Shown here piece after piece: positions 31,723 through 39,330 of a stretch of DNA of 64,000 nucleotides. The number at the start of each line of letters is the position of its first letter. Within the stretch, counting starts at the first letter, position 1. Source of the DNA: Actinospineispora eucalypti (lineage in GTDB: Bacteria; Actinomycetota; Actinomycetes; Mycobacteriales; Pseudonocardiaceae). The notes under the pieces are model-generated. The model made no database searches and had not been told where the DNA came from. It worked only from the letters and a program-made list of their open reading frames with translations. The DNA is taken from NCBI GenBank assembly GCA_014208095.1, contig JACHMT010000001.1:2418001-2482000 (forward strand). The letters run 5' to 3'. The position numbers were made by a program, and so were the translations under genes.

Positions 31723-32794
31723 AGGGGTCGGGTTCGGCGGGGGAGCAGACGCCCTTGGCGGCGAGCACCCGGGCGGTGGCCTGGTCGGAGTCGGGCAGCT
31801 GGCCGGCGTCGGCGGCCGCCTGCAGCCGGTCCAGCACCGGGCCGACCGGGTCGCCGGAGGTCCACAGCGCCACGTCCGCCCCGGCGCGCAGTGCGGCCAG
31901 CACCGCGTCCGGCAGCTTGTACCGGTCGGTCACCGCCTTCATCGCGCCGAGGTCGTCGGTGAACACCAGGCCGTTGAAGCCGAGCTCCTGGCGCAGCAGC
32001 CGGTAGGCGGCCGGGCTGAGCGTGGCCGGGTCGTTGCCGGTCAGCCCGGGCACGTTGAGGTGGCCGAGCAGCACGGCGGACGGGCCGGCGGGCAGCAGCC
32101 GGCGGTACGGCTCCAGGTCGCTGGTGCGCAGCGCGTCCAGCGGGGGCGTGGTCACCGCGCCGGTGTGCGAGTCGCCGCTGGCCCGTCCGTGCCCGGGGAA
32201 GTGCTTGAACACCGGCAGCATGCCGGCGTCGCGCAGTCCGGCGGCGAAGGCGCCGGCGTACTCGGTGACCTTGGCCGGGTCGGTGCCGAACGAGCGGTCG
32301 CCGATCACGCCCCGGGGCTGGCTGGTCATGTCCAGCACCGGCGACATGGCCAGCGTGACGCCCCGGGCGCGCAGCTGCTCGGCGCGGCGTTTGGCCAGCG
32401 CATGCACCTGGTCCGGGGTCATCGTCTGGGCCATCACCCGGGCGCTGGGCATCGGGCCGTCCAGCTCGTCGATGCGCTGTACCCGGCCGCCCTCCTCGTC
32501 CACCGCGACGAACACCGGCAGCGGGCTGGCCGCCCTCATCGGGGCCAGGGCATCGTTGCGCAGGAGGTTGGTCGCGGTGCCGCCGATGAACACGCCGCCG
32601 ACGCCGTGGTCCGCGACCACGGCCCGGGCCGCGTCCGGCTTGGTCGGGTCGACCCCGACCATCAGCCGCTGGGCCAGCCGGGCGCGCGGGGCGAGCTGGG
32701 CCACCCGCTCGGCGCAGCTGGCGCGGTGCTCGTCCACGCCCGGGTCGTGCGCCAGCCGGGTGAGCCCGAAGGTGAGGCCGAGCGCGATGACCAC
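31718..32794 (-). CDS. Glycoside hydrolase family 3 protein (NagZ-like beta-N-acetylhexosaminidase)
   Basis: 358 aa. The GH3 barrel shows LMVGVDPTKPDAARAVVADHGVGGVFI, VFVAVDEEGGRVQRI, KHFPGHGRASGDSH (NagZ-type catalytic His loop, about 195) and the nucleophile Asp in LVFTDDLGAMKAV. These cut GlcNAc from muropeptides or glycoproteins. The N-terminal hydrophobic stretch looks truncated: in-frame codons upstream of the GTG encode RRRLIGLSLA, which would complete a signal anchor, but no ATG, GTG or TTG precedes them before a stop. The protein is probably exported or membrane-anchored; the true start is uncertain. Confidence 0.83.
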   Translation of the reverse strand: MVIALGLTFGLTRLAHDPGVDEHRASCAERVAQLAPRARLAQRLMVGVDPTKPDAARAVVADHGVGGVFIGGTATNLLRNDALAPMRAASPLPVFVAVDEEGGRVQRIDELDGPMPSARVMAQTMTPDQVHALAKRRAEQLRARGVTLAMSPVLDMTSQPRGVIGDRSFGTDPAKVTEYAGAFAAGLRDAGMLPVFKHFPGHGRASGDSHTGAVTTPPLDALRTSDLEPYRRLLPAGPSAVLLGHLNVPGLTGNDPATLSPAAYRLLRQELGFNGLVFTDDLGAMKAVTDRYKLPDAVLAALRAGADVALWTSGDPVGPVLDRLQAAADAGQLPDSDQATARVLAAKGVCSPAEPDPS

Positions 32795-32949
32795 GGCCAG
32801 GGAGAGGCCGATCAGCCTGCGCCGGGCCGAGCGGGACCCGCCAGGCCCCGCTTGCGGGGTCCGGTCGGTTTCGGGGAGCGGTCGATCGATGCGCCAGAGC
32901 CTACGCGGACGCCTCGCGGGCCCGGCCGGGGTGGGGGAGGATCACCCGC

Positions 32950-34026
32950 ATGACGGAGACCTTGCGCGTGCAACTGCCCGGCCGGCTGGGTAATCCGGCG
33001 ATGACCCTGCGCGACGACCCGAGGGCGGACCCCCGGGTGGTCGCCGCGCTCAGCCGGTTCGGGCTGGATGTGCCCCCGCCGCCGCCCCCGGTGGGCCTGG
33101 ACGCGCCGCTGGCCGACCTGCTCGCCATCGCCGACGCCGCCGAGGCCGCCTTCACCCAGGTCTTCGCGGAGGTCTTCGCCGGGATGCCGCCGGTACCCGG
33201 GGTGACCACCGAGACCAGGGTGATTCCCGGCCCGGACGGCAACGAGATCACCCTCTACGTGCACCGCCCGACCGGCGCGACCGGTCCGCTGCCCGGCATC
33301 GTGCACCTGCACGGCGGCGGCATGGTCATGTTGACCGCCGCCGACGGCTGCTACGTGCGCTGGCGCGAGTCACTGGCGGCGGCCGGCCTGGTGGTGGTCG
33401 GGGTGGAGTTCCGCAACGGCGGCGGCAAGCTGGGCGCCCACCCGTTCCCCGCCGGCCTGAACGACTGCGCCACCGCGGTGGCATGGACCCTGGACAACGC
33501 CGACGAGCTGGGCATCGGCAAGGTGCTGGTCTCGGGAGAGTCGGGCGGAGGGAACCTGACCCTGGCGACGACCCTGCTGGCCCACCGGCAGGGCTGGGCG
33601 GACCGGATCGCCGGGGTCTACGCGCTGTGCCCGTTCATCTCCGGCCGGTGGGCCGAGCGACCGGCCGAGCTCACCTCGCTGCACGAGAACGACGGGTACT
33701 TCCTCGCCGCCGAGCTGATGGGCCTGCTCGCCCGGGTCTACGACCCGGAAGGCGCGCACGCCGACGACCCGACCTGCTGGCCACTGGTCGCCGACCCGGC
33801 CGACCTGGCCGGCCTGCCGCCGCACGTGATCTCGGTGAACGAGCTGGACCCGCTGCGCGACGAGGGCCTGCTGTACGCGCGCAAGCTGTTCGCGGCCGGG
33901 GTCAGCGCGGTGGGTCGGGTGGTGGTCGGCACCAGCCACGGCGCCGACGTGATCCTGGCGACGGAGATCCCCGAGGTCTACGCCGCCACCATCCGGGACA
34001 TCAAAGGCTTCGCCGACTCGGTGTAG
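32950..34026 (+). CDS. Alpha/beta hydrolase, hormone-sensitive-lipase-like esterase
   Basis: 358 aa. The oxyanion motif HLHGGGMV (about 118), the nucleophile elbow SGESGGGN (Ser about 197), the Asp in NELDPLRDEG (about 297) and the His in TSHGAD (about 327) complete an HSL-type (family IV) catalytic set. Likely hydrolyses short- or medium-chain esters in the cytoplasm. GGGGGAGG precedes the ATG. No co-operonic partner. Substrate unknown. Confidence 0.87.
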   Translation: MTETLRVQLPGRLGNPAMTLRDDPRADPRVVAALSRFGLDVPPPPPPVGLDAPLADLLAIADAAEAAFTQVFAEVFAGMPPVPGVTTETRVIPGPDGNEITLYVHRPTGATGPLPGIVHLHGGGMVMLTAADGCYVRWRESLAAAGLVVVGVEFRNGGGKLGAHPFPAGLNDCATAVAWTLDNADELGIGKVLVSGESGGGNLTLATTLLAHRQGWADRIAGVYALCPFISGRWAERPAELTSLHENDGYFLAAELMGLLARVYDPEGAHADDPTCWPLVADPADLAGLPPHVISVNELDPLRDEGLLYARKLFAAGVSAVGRVVVGTSHGADVILATEIPEVYAATIRDIKGFADSV

Positions 34027-34029
34027 GAC

Positions 34030-34090
34030 GCTTTGGCTCTGCGTGGAGATATGCAACGCCCGGCTTTGGCTCTGCGTGGAGATTTGCAAC
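34030..34090 (-). repeat. Tandem pair of the 28-bp GCTTTGGCTCTGCG element
   Basis: Two copies (34030-34057 and 34063-34090, 33 bp apart) differ at one base. Opposite-strand copies lie at 39171-39195 and 41381-41408. They open the 270-bp gap 34027-34296, whose remaining part (34091-34296) shows no gene and must carry the promoter of the next gene. Confidence 0.85.
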
Positions 34091-34296
34091 TGCGGCTAAT
34101 CCGAGTTCGCTTGGCGTGACAGTTGGGACTGTACGAGTTTGGTGAGACTCGGTCGGTGAACCGCGACGAGCTCGGCTGGGCCGGTGGACCGTCGAGTCGC
34201 ATCGGTGAATCGGTATTAGCCCCTGGTGGGCGGGCGCAACAGTGTCGGCTGCCGGGCTGGCGATGAGTTCACGCCCACTCGGGCGGTCCTACCCGC

Positions 34297-34827
34297 ATGA
34301 TTAACCTGGGACCGGCCTGCGGCCGGATGATCGAACTGTTGCACGGCGTGCCGGCGGAGGCGCTCAGCCGGCCGACCCCGTGCGCCGAGTACACGGTGAT
34401 GGACCTGATCGCGCACGTGGACCAGGTCGCGCGGGGGTTCACCGCGATGGCCGTCAACCAGCCGGAGCAGCCGGCCGGCGCGGACCCGGGGGACGGACTG
34501 CCGGAACGGGTCAAGGCGCTCGGCGAGGCGTGGTCCGACGAGGCCGCGTGGCGGGGCACCGCCGTCATCGGCGGCGGCCTGGAGCTGCCCAGGGAGCGCT
34601 GGGGCAAGATCGCGCTCACCGAGGTGGTGGTGCACGGCTGGGATCTGGCCGTCGCCACCGGCCAGCCGTTCGAGCCGGACGAGCGGACGCTGCGCGACTG
34701 CCTGGCCCACGTGGCCGAGTTCGTACCGGGAGCGCCACTGCCCGAGCTGTGGGGGCCACCGGTCGCGGTGCCGGCGGACGCCCCGCTGTTGGACCGGATC
34801 CTGGGTATCACCGGTCGCACGCCGTAG
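34297..34827 (+). CDS. TIGR03086-type metal-binding protein (maleylpyruvate isomerase N-terminal-like)
   Basis: 176 aa, a DinB-like four-helix bundle. Visible are RPTPCAEYTVMDLIAHVDQVARGF (first His ligand, about 40) and ALTEVVVHGWDLAVATGQP (second His, about 111). This is the large actinobacterial family related to mycothiol-dependent maleylpyruvate isomerase; most members lack a known substrate. It stands alone. Mycothiol use is plausible because the window also encodes mycothione reductase. Confidence 0.85.
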   Translation: MINLGPACGRMIELLHGVPAEALSRPTPCAEYTVMDLIAHVDQVARGFTAMAVNQPEQPAGADPGDGLPERVKALGEAWSDEAAWRGTAVIGGGLELPRERWGKIALTEVVVHGWDLAVATGQPFEPDERTLRDCLAHVAEFVPGAPLPELWGPPVAVPADAPLLDRILGITGRTP

Positions 34828-34945
34828 CGCCACGGCTACGCACTGCACGCCGTGGAGGGATCTACTACCGTCTGCGCTGGCGCCGGTGTGTCCCCGAAAC
34901 CGCCGGTCGCCCAGTTTCGTGACCGCGAAAGAGGGGAATCGATCC

Positions 34946-35461
34946 GTGCTCACCCGACGAGGGAACCGCTGGCGAGGCGTGGTCACCGTGGCCGCCGCCG
35001 CGCTGGCGCTCGGTGTATCCACCGGGGTCGCCGACGCCGCCGGCCTGCCGACGCTGCGTTCCACGCTCGCCACGCCGCAGCCGGTGGCGCCCGGCATGGG
35101 CGGCACGCTGAACTACGAGATCACCAACCTGGGGGCCACGCCCACCGAGGGCGTGCTGATGAACGTGTCGCTGCCCAAGCACGTCAAGCTGCCGGCGGAC
35201 CGGCACTGCCAGCGCACCGGGGCCAACCCCCAGGGCGGCGACCTGATCAGCTGCAACTTCAGCGACGAGCTCGGCAAGCTGGCCCCGGGCCAGACCCGCA
35301 GGGCGGCCACCCCGTTCACCGTGGCGCCGGACGCCCCGGCGCACGCCGACCTCGGCCGGATCGGCGTGCTGGTCGTTCCGCTCAAGGCCGGCAAGCCGGC
35401 CGAGGACTGGCGCAACCTGACCGGCCGCAACACCGCCTGGACGAACATCAAGACCAACTAA
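34946..35461 (+). CDS. Secreted protein with DUF11/CARDB-like beta domain
   Basis: 171 aa. A Sec signal peptide (MLTRRGNRWRGVVTVAAAAL...GVADAAG, cleaved near residue 31) precedes a beta-rich domain with PQPVAPGMGGTLNYEITNLG, VLMNVSLPKHVKL, CQRTGANPQ...LISC and FTVAPDAP. That pattern fits DUF11-type domains of surface proteins; the two Cys may form a disulfide. GTG at 34946 has GAGGGG upstream. The stop codon overlaps the stop of the converging hydrolase by 4 bp. Function unknown. Confidence 0.72.
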   Translation: MLTRRGNRWRGVVTVAAAALALGVSTGVADAAGLPTLRSTLATPQPVAPGMGGTLNYEITNLGATPTEGVLMNVSLPKHVKLPADRHCQRTGANPQGGDLISCNFSDELGKLAPGQTRRAATPFTVAPDAPAHADLGRIGVLVVPLKAGKPAEDWRNLTGRNTAWTNIKTN

Positions 35462-36498
35462 GCGGTGTAGCGGCTGATCCCGTCGGGGTCGGTCCGGTGC
35501 AGCCGGCCCTGCTCGGCGAGCAGGTCCAGGTGGGCGGAGGTCTCGGCCACCGCCATGCACTGGTGCGGCAGCTCCAGCTCCTCGAGCTGTCGGCCCCGGC
35601 GGGTCCAGGTCAGGCTCTTGGCCACCTCGTAGGCGGTCGCCGCGCCGGCGGCAACCGTGGCGGCCATGGTGTCCAGCCGCTCCGCGTGGTGCGCGAGCAG
35701 CTCGTCCACCCGGTTGTGCACGCTGGGCGCCACCGGCCCGTGCGCCGGCAGGTACCGGCGGTCCGGCAGGCCGCGCACCAGGCGCAACGAGTCCAGGTAG
35801 TCGCCGAGCGGCGAGTGGGTCAGCTTGGCCTCGAAGCCGATGGACGGCGTGATGTGCGGCAGCACGTGGTCGCCGGCGAACAGGGTGTCCCGCTGCTCGT
35901 CCACGAACACCACGTGGCCCTGGGTGTGCCCGGGCGTGGGGATGGCGTGCAGGGTGCGGTCGCGCAGCTCCACATCGGTGGGCGGGGCCAGCCACTTGTC
36001 CGGCTCGGCCCAGTCCTGCGCGCGGTGCGTGTCGTCCGAGTCGACCGGCGCGGCGGCCAGCATCTCGGCCAACCGCCCCGCCCCGCCCCGGCGCACCTGC
36101 ACCAGCATCGACGCCCACGGCGGCCGTTTCGGGTCGGCGGTCAGCCGCAGCGACTCCCGTTCCCGGATGCCCAGGCTGATGTGGTTGCCGAACTCCCGGC
36201 GCAGCCGCACGGCCAGCGTGTAGTGGTCCCGGTGCACGTGCGTGATGAGGAACCGGTGCACCTCGCCGAGGTGGTTGCCGATCGCGGCGAGTGCCTTGTC
36301 CAGCACCACCCGGGCCTCCTCGATGGCCCAGCCGGAGTCGATCATGACCAGGCCGTCGCCGTCGCGCATCGCGTAGACGTTGACCGCCTTCAACCCGTCC
36401 GAGGGCAGCGGTAACGGAATGCGGAAAAGGCCGGGGGATACCTCCCAGGCCCCAGGGGTGGTCCAGTCGCCGTCCGGGTCGTCGGGCTCGAGTCGCAT
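35458..36498 (-). CDS. MBL-fold metallo-hydrolase
   Basis: 346 aa. The beta-lactamase-like metal motif is THVHRDHYTL (HxHxDH type, about 88), with GLVMIDSGW before it and TPGHTQGHVVF and LFAGDHVLP after it completing the two-metal site; a helical C-terminal domain (about 240-346) has LPAHGPVAPSVHNRVDELLAHHAERL. Such proteins include thioesterases and glyoxalase II relatives; the specific reaction is not clear. GAGGAGAGGAG precedes the ATG at 36498. Confidence 0.87.
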   Translation of the reverse strand: MRLEPDDPDGDWTTPGAWEVSPGLFRIPLPLPSDGLKAVNVYAMRDGDGLVMIDSGWAIEEARVVLDKALAAIGNHLGEVHRFLITHVHRDHYTLAVRLRREFGNHISLGIRERESLRLTADPKRPPWASMLVQVRRGGAGRLAEMLAAAPVDSDDTHRAQDWAEPDKWLAPPTDVELRDRTLHAIPTPGHTQGHVVFVDEQRDTLFAGDHVLPHITPSIGFEAKLTHSPLGDYLDSLRLVRGLPDRRYLPAHGPVAPSVHNRVDELLAHHAERLDTMAATVAAGAATAYEVAKSLTWTRRGRQLEELELPHQCMAVAETSAHLDLLAEQGRLHRTDPDGISRYTA

Positions 36499-36690
36499 CG
36501 GGACTCCTCTCCTCGGCGGACACCCGGTCTTCGTTGACCGGCGTTCGCTCTTGCCCTTGATAAGAACCGTTGCGCGGCGCAACGGCAAGTTGGATGGGGC
36601 CGGCGCGACGGACTGTGGCCGGCCTCACCTCCGGGGTTTCCGGCGGCTTTCCGCCTGCACGGCGGGTGCCGGTTCGGGCAGTCTGGTCGG

Positions 36691-37368
36691 GTGAGCGGAG
36701 AGCTGTTGCCGGCCGGATGGCGGGTGCCGATCGGAGTGGTCGTCACGTTGAGTGGCGCTGCGGTACTGGCGCTGAGCTGGCGGTATGCCGGCGCGGACAC
36801 GGCCGGCCGGTTCGACTCGGCGGTGATCGAACCGCTGGTGGTGCACGGCTGGCAGCGGCACCTGACCTGGTTGGTCGCCGACCTGGGCAGCCCGCCCGCG
36901 TTGCTGCTCGGCATGGTGGCGCTGGTGGTGGCCGCGCGCCGGACCGGCCGGCGGGCCGCCCTGTGGCTGGCCGTCGCCGGACCGCTGCTGGCCGTCGCGC
37001 TCACCGAGTTCGTGCTGAAGCCCTTGGTCGGGCGCACCTACGACGGCGGCCTTTCGCTGCCCAGCGGGCGGGCCACCTGCATCACGTCCATCGCCTGGGT
37101 GCTGGTGCTGGCGTTCGTCGCGGTCGGTCTGCCGGCGGCCGGCTGGTTGCGCGCGGCCCTGGTGGCGCTGGCGGTGGGTGTGGTGGCGGCGGTGTCACTG
37201 GCCGTGGTGGCGCTGCGGGTGCACTACCCGACGGACGCGCTGGCCGGGATGCTGGTGGCTACCGCCGTGGTCGGTGCGGTGGCGCTGTTGCTGGACAGAT
37301 CGGCCCGGTTCAGAGTCTCCGGTGCGCGCCGAACTGGGCGCGCGCTCGGCGAGCGCGTTCCGCGCTAA
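36691..37368 (+). CDS. PAP2-family phosphatase
   Basis: 225 aa with six hydrophobic segments. The three PAP2 motifs are KPLVGRTYD, LPSGRATC (usually PSGH; here Arg replaces His) and RVHYPTDALAG. The missing His of motif 2, which normally protonates the leaving group, could lower or change activity. Members dephosphorylate lipid phosphates at the outer face of the membrane. GTG start with CAGTCT 6 bp upstream suggests a leaderless mRNA. The C-terminal residues are encoded by copy 3 of the dispersed GC-rich repeat. Confidence 0.8.
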   Translation: MSGELLPAGWRVPIGVVVTLSGAAVLALSWRYAGADTAGRFDSAVIEPLVVHGWQRHLTWLVADLGSPPALLLGMVALVVAARRTGRRAALWLAVAGPLLAVALTEFVLKPLVGRTYDGGLSLPSGRATCITSIAWVLVLAFVAVGLPAAGWLRAALVALAVGVVAAVSLAVVALRVHYPTDALAGMLVATAVVGAVALLLDRSARFRVSGARRTGRALGERVPR

Positions 37369-37372
37369 CCTC
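37321..37372 (+). repeat. Dispersed GC-rich repeat, copy 3
   Basis: Same strand as copy 1. It covers the last codons and stop of the PAP2 gene, and its end provides TAACCT, a -10-like hexamer 6 bp before the GTG of the next gene. Confidence 0.8.
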
Positions 37373-37377
37373 CCGGG

Positions 37378-37830
37378 GTGACGCAGACCCGGCGGCGGCT
37401 CGGCCCGCGCGACCCGGCGGTGACCAGCCGGATGATGTCCCGGGTGCGGCACAAGGACTCCAAGGCCGAGCTGGCGCTGCGCCGCGCGCTGCACGCCGCC
37501 GGGGTCCGCTACCGGTTGCACGCGCCGGACGTGTTCGGCCGGCCGGACCTGGTCATCAGGTCGCGGCGGCTGGCGGTGTTCGTGGACGGCGACCTCTGGC
37601 ACGGCAACCCGGCCGAGGTGCGGCGCCGGGGGCGGGAAACCCTGGCCGACCTCTTCCCGACCCGCACCGACTGGTGGGTGGCCAAGATCGAACGGACCAT
37701 GGCGCGGGACCGCGAGGTGACCGAGCGGCTGCGGGCCGAGGGGTGGACCGTGGTGCGGCTGTGGGAGCACGACGTGCTGCACGACGCCCCGGCGTGTGCC
37801 CGGACGGTGTGCCGCGCGATCGGCCGCTGA
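37378..37830 (+). CDS. Very-short-patch-repair (Vsr)-like endonuclease
   Basis: 150 aa. The Vsr pattern is clear: VTSRMMSRVRHKDSKAELALRRALHAAGVRYRLHAPDVFGRPDLV (catalytic Asp in GRPD, about 61), then AVFVDGDLWHGNPAE and ERLRAEGWTVVRLWEHDV. Classical Vsr has FVDGCFWHGCP, where Cys and His bind zinc; here both Cys are replaced (Asp and Asn). No DNA cytosine methyltransferase is encoded in the window, although Vsr normally repairs T:G mismatches from 5-methylcytosine. Leaderless start (TAACCT, 6 bp, GTG). Confidence 0.85.
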   Translation: MTQTRRRLGPRDPAVTSRMMSRVRHKDSKAELALRRALHAAGVRYRLHAPDVFGRPDLVIRSRRLAVFVDGDLWHGNPAEVRRRGRETLADLFPTRTDWWVAKIERTMARDREVTERLRAEGWTVVRLWEHDVLHDAPACARTVCRAIGR

Positions 37831-37957
37831 CCCGCTGCGCCTCGAGTAGATCGTTTGTCACGTTTTGATGTAGCGTGCAGATGCACGTGCAGCAGAAAGT
37901 GCGACGCTTCCGGAGGGGTGGCCTGGCACGGTGCCGTGCGCGGGGAGGGGAGGCACG
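37831..37957 (+). promoter_or_regulatory. Promoter region with TGCACGTGCA palindrome
   Basis: The perfect palindrome TGCACGTGCA (37882-37891) lies upstream of a purine-rich ribosome binding site (GGGGAGGGGAGG, 37942-37953) for the small Cys protein gene. Confidence 0.4.
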
Positions 37958-38203
37958 ATGGATCGGTACGACGTGAGCGAAGACGGGGTGAACCCGCACG
38001 CCGGCGCGTTGGCCGCCATGCCGGAGGTGTGGCGGCGCCTGCTTGACTCTCATGTGGACGACGGGCACGGCCGCTGCGTGGCCTGCCGCAACTCGAGCAC
38101 CGCCGGAGTGCCATGGCCCTGCACGCTGCGCGTCATCGCGGAGGACGCGGCGGGCATCTACAACGACGAGCAGGCCGCCATCCCGCGCGAGCTGGCCGGC
38201 TGA
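37958..38203 (+). CDS. Small Cys-motif protein of unknown function
   Basis: 81 aa, with a strong ribosome binding site 4 bp before the ATG. The middle has GRCVACRNSSTAGVPWPCTLR, a CxxC plus a third Cys, suggesting a small metal-binding or redox site; the N-terminus is acidic (MDRYDVSEDGVNPHAGALAAMPEVW). No named family recognised. Its end is directly joined to cobD, so the two may be co-transcribed. Confidence 0.65.
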   Translation: MDRYDVSEDGVNPHAGALAAMPEVWRRLLDSHVDDGHGRCVACRNSSTAGVPWPCTLRVIAEDAAGIYNDEQAAIPRELAG

Positions 38204-38232
38204 GGATTCCGCTCCCCAGAGCCGCCGGGCTG

Positions 38233-39168
38233 GTGCTGGGTGCGGCTGCGGACGCAGTCCTCGGCGACCCGTCCCGGTACCACCCGGTGGCCGGTTTCGG
38301 CCGGTTCGCCAGCTGGCTGGAACGGCGGTGCTACCGCGACTCCAAGCCGGCCGGCGCCGGATACCTGGCGCTGGCCGCCGGGTCGGCGGCTGCCTCGGCC
38401 ACGGCGCTGCACCTGCTGGTCAGAGGCCGGCCGGTGGCCCAGACGCTGGCGGTGGCGGCGGCCACCTGGACCGTGCTCGGCGGTACCTCCCTGGCCCGCG
38501 AGGCCACCGCGCTGGCCGACGAGCTGGAGGCGGGCGACCTGGCCGCCGCGCGGGCCCGCATCCCCCACCTGTGCGGCCGGGACCCGGCGGCGCTGGATGC
38601 CGCCGGGATGGCCAGGGCCGGCTGCGAGTCGATCGCGGAGAACACCTCGGACGCCGTGGTCGGCCCGCTGTTCTGGGGCGCCGTGGCCGGGCTGCCCGGG
38701 CTGATCGGCTACCGGGCGATGAACACCCTGGACGCGATGGTCGGCTACCGCTCGCCCCGGTACGCGCGGTTCGGCTGGGCGTCCGCGCGGGCCGACGACC
38801 TGGTCAACCTGGCCCCCGCCCGGCTCACCGCCGCGCTCACCGTGGCCGCCGCGCCCCTGGTCGGAGGGTCCCCCTCGGCCGCCGCTCGAACCTGGCGCCG
38901 CGACGCCGGCCGCCACCCCAGCCCGAACGCCGGACCGGTCGAGGCGGCCTCCGCCGGCGCACTCGGCCTGCGCCTCGGCGGCCCCACCCGCTACCCGCAC
39001 GGCACCGAACTGCGCCCGACACTCGGCGACGGCCGCCCCCCTGAGCCTGCCGACCTCCGCCGGGTCGCCCGCCTCTCCCGCATCGTCACCGCCGGAACCG
39101 TCCTGGCGGTCGCGGCGGCCGGCTGTCGAGTGCCGGGTTCTCGAGTGCCGGGTTCTCGAGTGCCCTGA
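38233..39168 (+). CDS. cobD: Adenosylcobinamide-phosphate synthase (CobD/CbiB)
   Basis: 311 aa from the first usual start codon (GTG 38233). The true start may be a CTG at 38200, which would add the family-like MRIPLPRAAGL. Membrane protein with GDPSRYHPVAGFGR, SIAENTSDAVVGPLFWGAV, MNTLDAMVGYRSPRYARFGWASARADDLVN and GRHPSPNAGPVEAA, all diagnostic of CbiB/CobD. Attaches aminopropanol (phosphate) to adenosylcobyric acid in B12 synthesis. The last 15 residues come from a 15-bp tandem repeat. The rest of the cobalamin genes here lie 10 kb away. Confidence 0.9.
   Translation: MLGAAADAVLGDPSRYHPVAGFGRFASWLERRCYRDSKPAGAGYLALAAGSAAASATALHLLVRGRPVAQTLAVAAATWTVLGGTSLAREATALADELEAGDLAAARARIPHLCGRDPAALDAAGMARAGCESIAENTSDAVVGPLFWGAVAGLPGLIGYRAMNTLDAMVGYRSPRYARFGWASARADDLVNLAPARLTAALTVAAAPLVGGSPSAAARTWRRDAGRHPSPNAGPVEAASAGALGLRLGGPTRYPHGTELRPTLGDGRPPEPADLRRVARLSRIVTAGTVLAVAAAGCRVPGSRVPGSRVP
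39126..39164 (+). repeat. 15-bp tandem repeat at the end of cobD
   Basis: TCGAGTGCCGGGTTC occurs at 39126-39140 and 39141-39155 with a partial third copy to 39164. It encodes the RVPGSRVPGSRVP tail of CobD. Confidence 0.9.
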
Positions 39169-39170
39169 AT

Positions 39171-39195
39171 GTTGCGTATCTCCACGCAGAGCTAG
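39171..39195 (+). repeat. GTTGCGTAT...CAGAGC element, left copy at insert boundary
   Basis: Starts 2 bp after the cobD stop. Same orientation as the copy at 41381-41408, which lies just before the end of the SURF1 gene. Confidence 0.8.
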
Positions 39196-39330
39196 TTGTC
39201 GCGGCCCCTGGCGCGTAGCCGTGGTCCGGGCTCGTCCGGGACGGTGGTCGGCTGGAACGGAGGCGGTCAGTGGGACCGGCGACCGGGCCGGTCATCTGGT
39301 CGTGCCCAGGGTGTCGATACCCTCGGGCAG

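Noticed and set aside
34091..34296. Possible small gene in the gap before the TIGR03086 gene
   Set aside because: No frame with a credible start, ribosome binding site or domain; left as promoter space.
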